6,067 nucleotides of DNA from NCBI GenBank assembly GCA_031279155.1, contig JAITJB010000046.1, positions 1-6,067 of the forward strand, in the 5' to 3' direction. The position numbers were made by a program, and so were the translations under genes. This stretch comes from Deltaproteobacteria bacterium (GTDB lineage Bacteria > Desulfobacterota > Desulfarculia > Adiutricales > Adiutricaceae). Positions 4,983-6,067 of this stretch are shown piece after piece; within the stretch, counting starts at the first letter, position 1, and every line of letters starts with the position of its first letter. Below the pieces are notes generated by a model. The model saw only the letters and a list, made by a program, of their open reading frames with translations, was not told the DNA's origin and did not search any database.

Positions 4983-6067
4983 ATGCAAAGAACCATGGCC
5001 TTTTTGATGGTCCTATGGTTAATGCTTTCGGGAACGTATCTCTTAAACGGCTGCCAACAGAGTTCTTCAACCCGAACGGCTACCGGCGATGGGGCCCTAA
5101 TTAACGTTCTTTTGGTACCCAAGTTCACCGGGAACGCTTTTTTTGACTCAGCTAACCTAGGGGCCCAAGATTATGCCGCTAAAAATGGTTTTACGGTTGA
5201 GTACTTAGGTAGCCCTGTGCCGGAAGTAAGTCAGCAGTTATCGATTATCGATGAGGCGATAAAAAGCGGCGCTAAAGCTCTGGTCATTTCCTCATTGGAC
5301 GGCAAAGCCATGGATGAGAGCTTAAAAAGAGCTATCAAGAGCGGCATGACCGTGGTCACCTTTGATACTGATGTCTCCTCTGACGCCAGAAATCTAACTG
5401 TCTCTCAAGGCACCCCGGCCCAACTGGGCGCCATGTTGGTGGAAATGGCCGCCAAAAGCCTGCGCCAACGCCTTCAAGCTCGCCGCTCCAACCCTGCCGC
5501 CATCACCGTCAAATACGCCTGGCATTACTCGGAATCGACCTCACGCGATGAAAACGCCTGGTTTCTAGCCGGCGAAGAATATATCAGAGAAAACTTTCCC
5601 AATTGGGTTAACGTGGCGCCAGATAACTACTACAGCCAGCGCGATCCCGAAAAAGCCATCGAAGTCGGGCGCCAGATATTTAAGGACCACCCCGACATCG
5701 ACGTCATCATCTGTAGTGATTTTACGGCTCTACCCGGTCAAGCCCAGGCGGCTAAAGATCTAGGTTTGACGGCCAATGAAGTTACTATCACCGGCTTTGC
5801 CACGCCCAACAGCATGAGGGATTTTTGCCTAACTAACATAATCGACCGATGGGGACTTTGGGACTGCCGCGATCAAGCGGCCTTGGCCTGCTACCTGGCC
5901 TGGTACCTAGCCAGCGGTCAGAGCTTAAGAGTCGGTCAAAAAGTTAATATCCCAGAATTTGGGGTTGTTGAGATCCTAAATAATAGCGTTTTAGATCCCC
6001 ATTCACCTCAGCCAAATAGCCTAGGCGTCGTCCTTCTATCGCGGCGCCTAGAATTTACTAGGAATAA
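4983..6067 (+). CDS. LsrB/RhaS-type periplasmic binding lipoprotein (3' end beyond window)
   Basis: 361 codons are visible and the frame is open at the right edge. Residues 1-23 are a lipoprotein signal peptide with lipobox LNGC (Cys24 lipidated), so it is a membrane-anchored binding protein feeding an ABC importer. The fold matches the sugar-binding family 1 type of the LsrB/RhaS group: VPKFTGNAFFD (45-55), FDTD (127-130), QGTPAQLGAMLVEMAA, YSESTSRDENAW (182-193), TALPGQAQAAKDLG, GFATPNSMR, GLWD (291-294) and VVLLSRRLEFTRN at the edge. The last matches the usual VLLPER...F ending, so only a few residues are missing. Against LsrB, as recalled, AI-2 contacts Lys35, Asp116 and Asp166 are kept as Lys47, Asp128 and Asp189. 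Gln167 is Glu190, Pro220 is Ser245 and Ala222 is Phe247. The ligand may be AI-2, rhamnose or another sugar. Transporter subunits would be expected downstream. Confidence 0.9.
   Translation, partial: MQRTMAFLMVLWLMLSGTYLLNGCQQSSSTRTATGDGALINVLLVPKFTGNAFFDSANLGAQDYAAKNGFTVEYLGSPVPEVSQQLSIIDEAIKSGAKALVISSLDGKAMDESLKRAIKSGMTVVTFDTDVSSDARNLTVSQGTPAQLGAMLVEMAAKSLRQRLQARRSNPAAITVKYAWHYSESTSRDENAWFLAGEEYIRENFPNWVNVAPDNYYSQRDPEKAIEVGRQIFKDHPDIDVIICSDFTALPGQAQAAKDLGLTANEVTITGFATPNSMRDFCLTNIIDRWGLWDCRDQAALACYLAWYLASGQSLRVGQKVNIPEFGVVEILNNSVLDPHSPQPNSLGVVLLSRRLEFTRN

Overview
The window carries four coherent genes, all on the + strand, separated by unusually repeat-rich spacers. Organism: a bacterium, probably an anaerobe. 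The lipoprotein form of the sugar-binding-type protein and the HMA_2-type metal proteins would fit a Desulfobacterota-like or Firmicutes-like lineage. This assignment is inference and weak; the sequence shows no marker gene. Coding regions are of moderate GC, rich in TTA/CTA leucine codons and AGG arginine codons, while the spacers alternate between AT-rich stretches and GGCTT/AAGCC-rich repeats.

Positions 1-835 hold no convincing gene. They contain a tandem array of 39-bp units (82-198, with worn copies before it), a perfect 14-bp-arm hairpin (62-92), a good orphan intrinsic terminator (585-612), and a foldable leader (758-818) just ahead of the first gene.

Positions 836-4360 form a metal-transport module. 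A 79-residue single-pass membrane protein (DUF6110/PacL-like) lies 21 nt upstream of a 719-residue P1B-type ATPase. The ATPase has a degenerate N-terminal HMA-like domain, and its membrane metal-site motif reads Tyr-Ser-Cys instead of Cys-Pro-Cys. After a large hairpin and a nested tandem repeat comes a 278-residue protein. It combines a second GRIRLR-type HMA-like domain, two membrane segments and a His-rich cytoplasmic or periplasmic tail. The likely division of labour is a pump, a small partner that stabilises or feeds it, and a membrane-bound metal-binding accessory. A GC-rich low-complexity repeat tract and a strong intrinsic terminator (4576-4619) close the module.

Positions 4620-6067 are a separate unit: a possible promoter, a weak terminator, a perfect 18-bp palindrome, a second compact foldable RNA element, and a lipoprotein of the LsrB/RhaS-type periplasmic binding family. 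That gene runs off the right edge within a few residues of its expected end. Only three of the six AI-2 contacts known from LsrB are kept, so its ligand is open.
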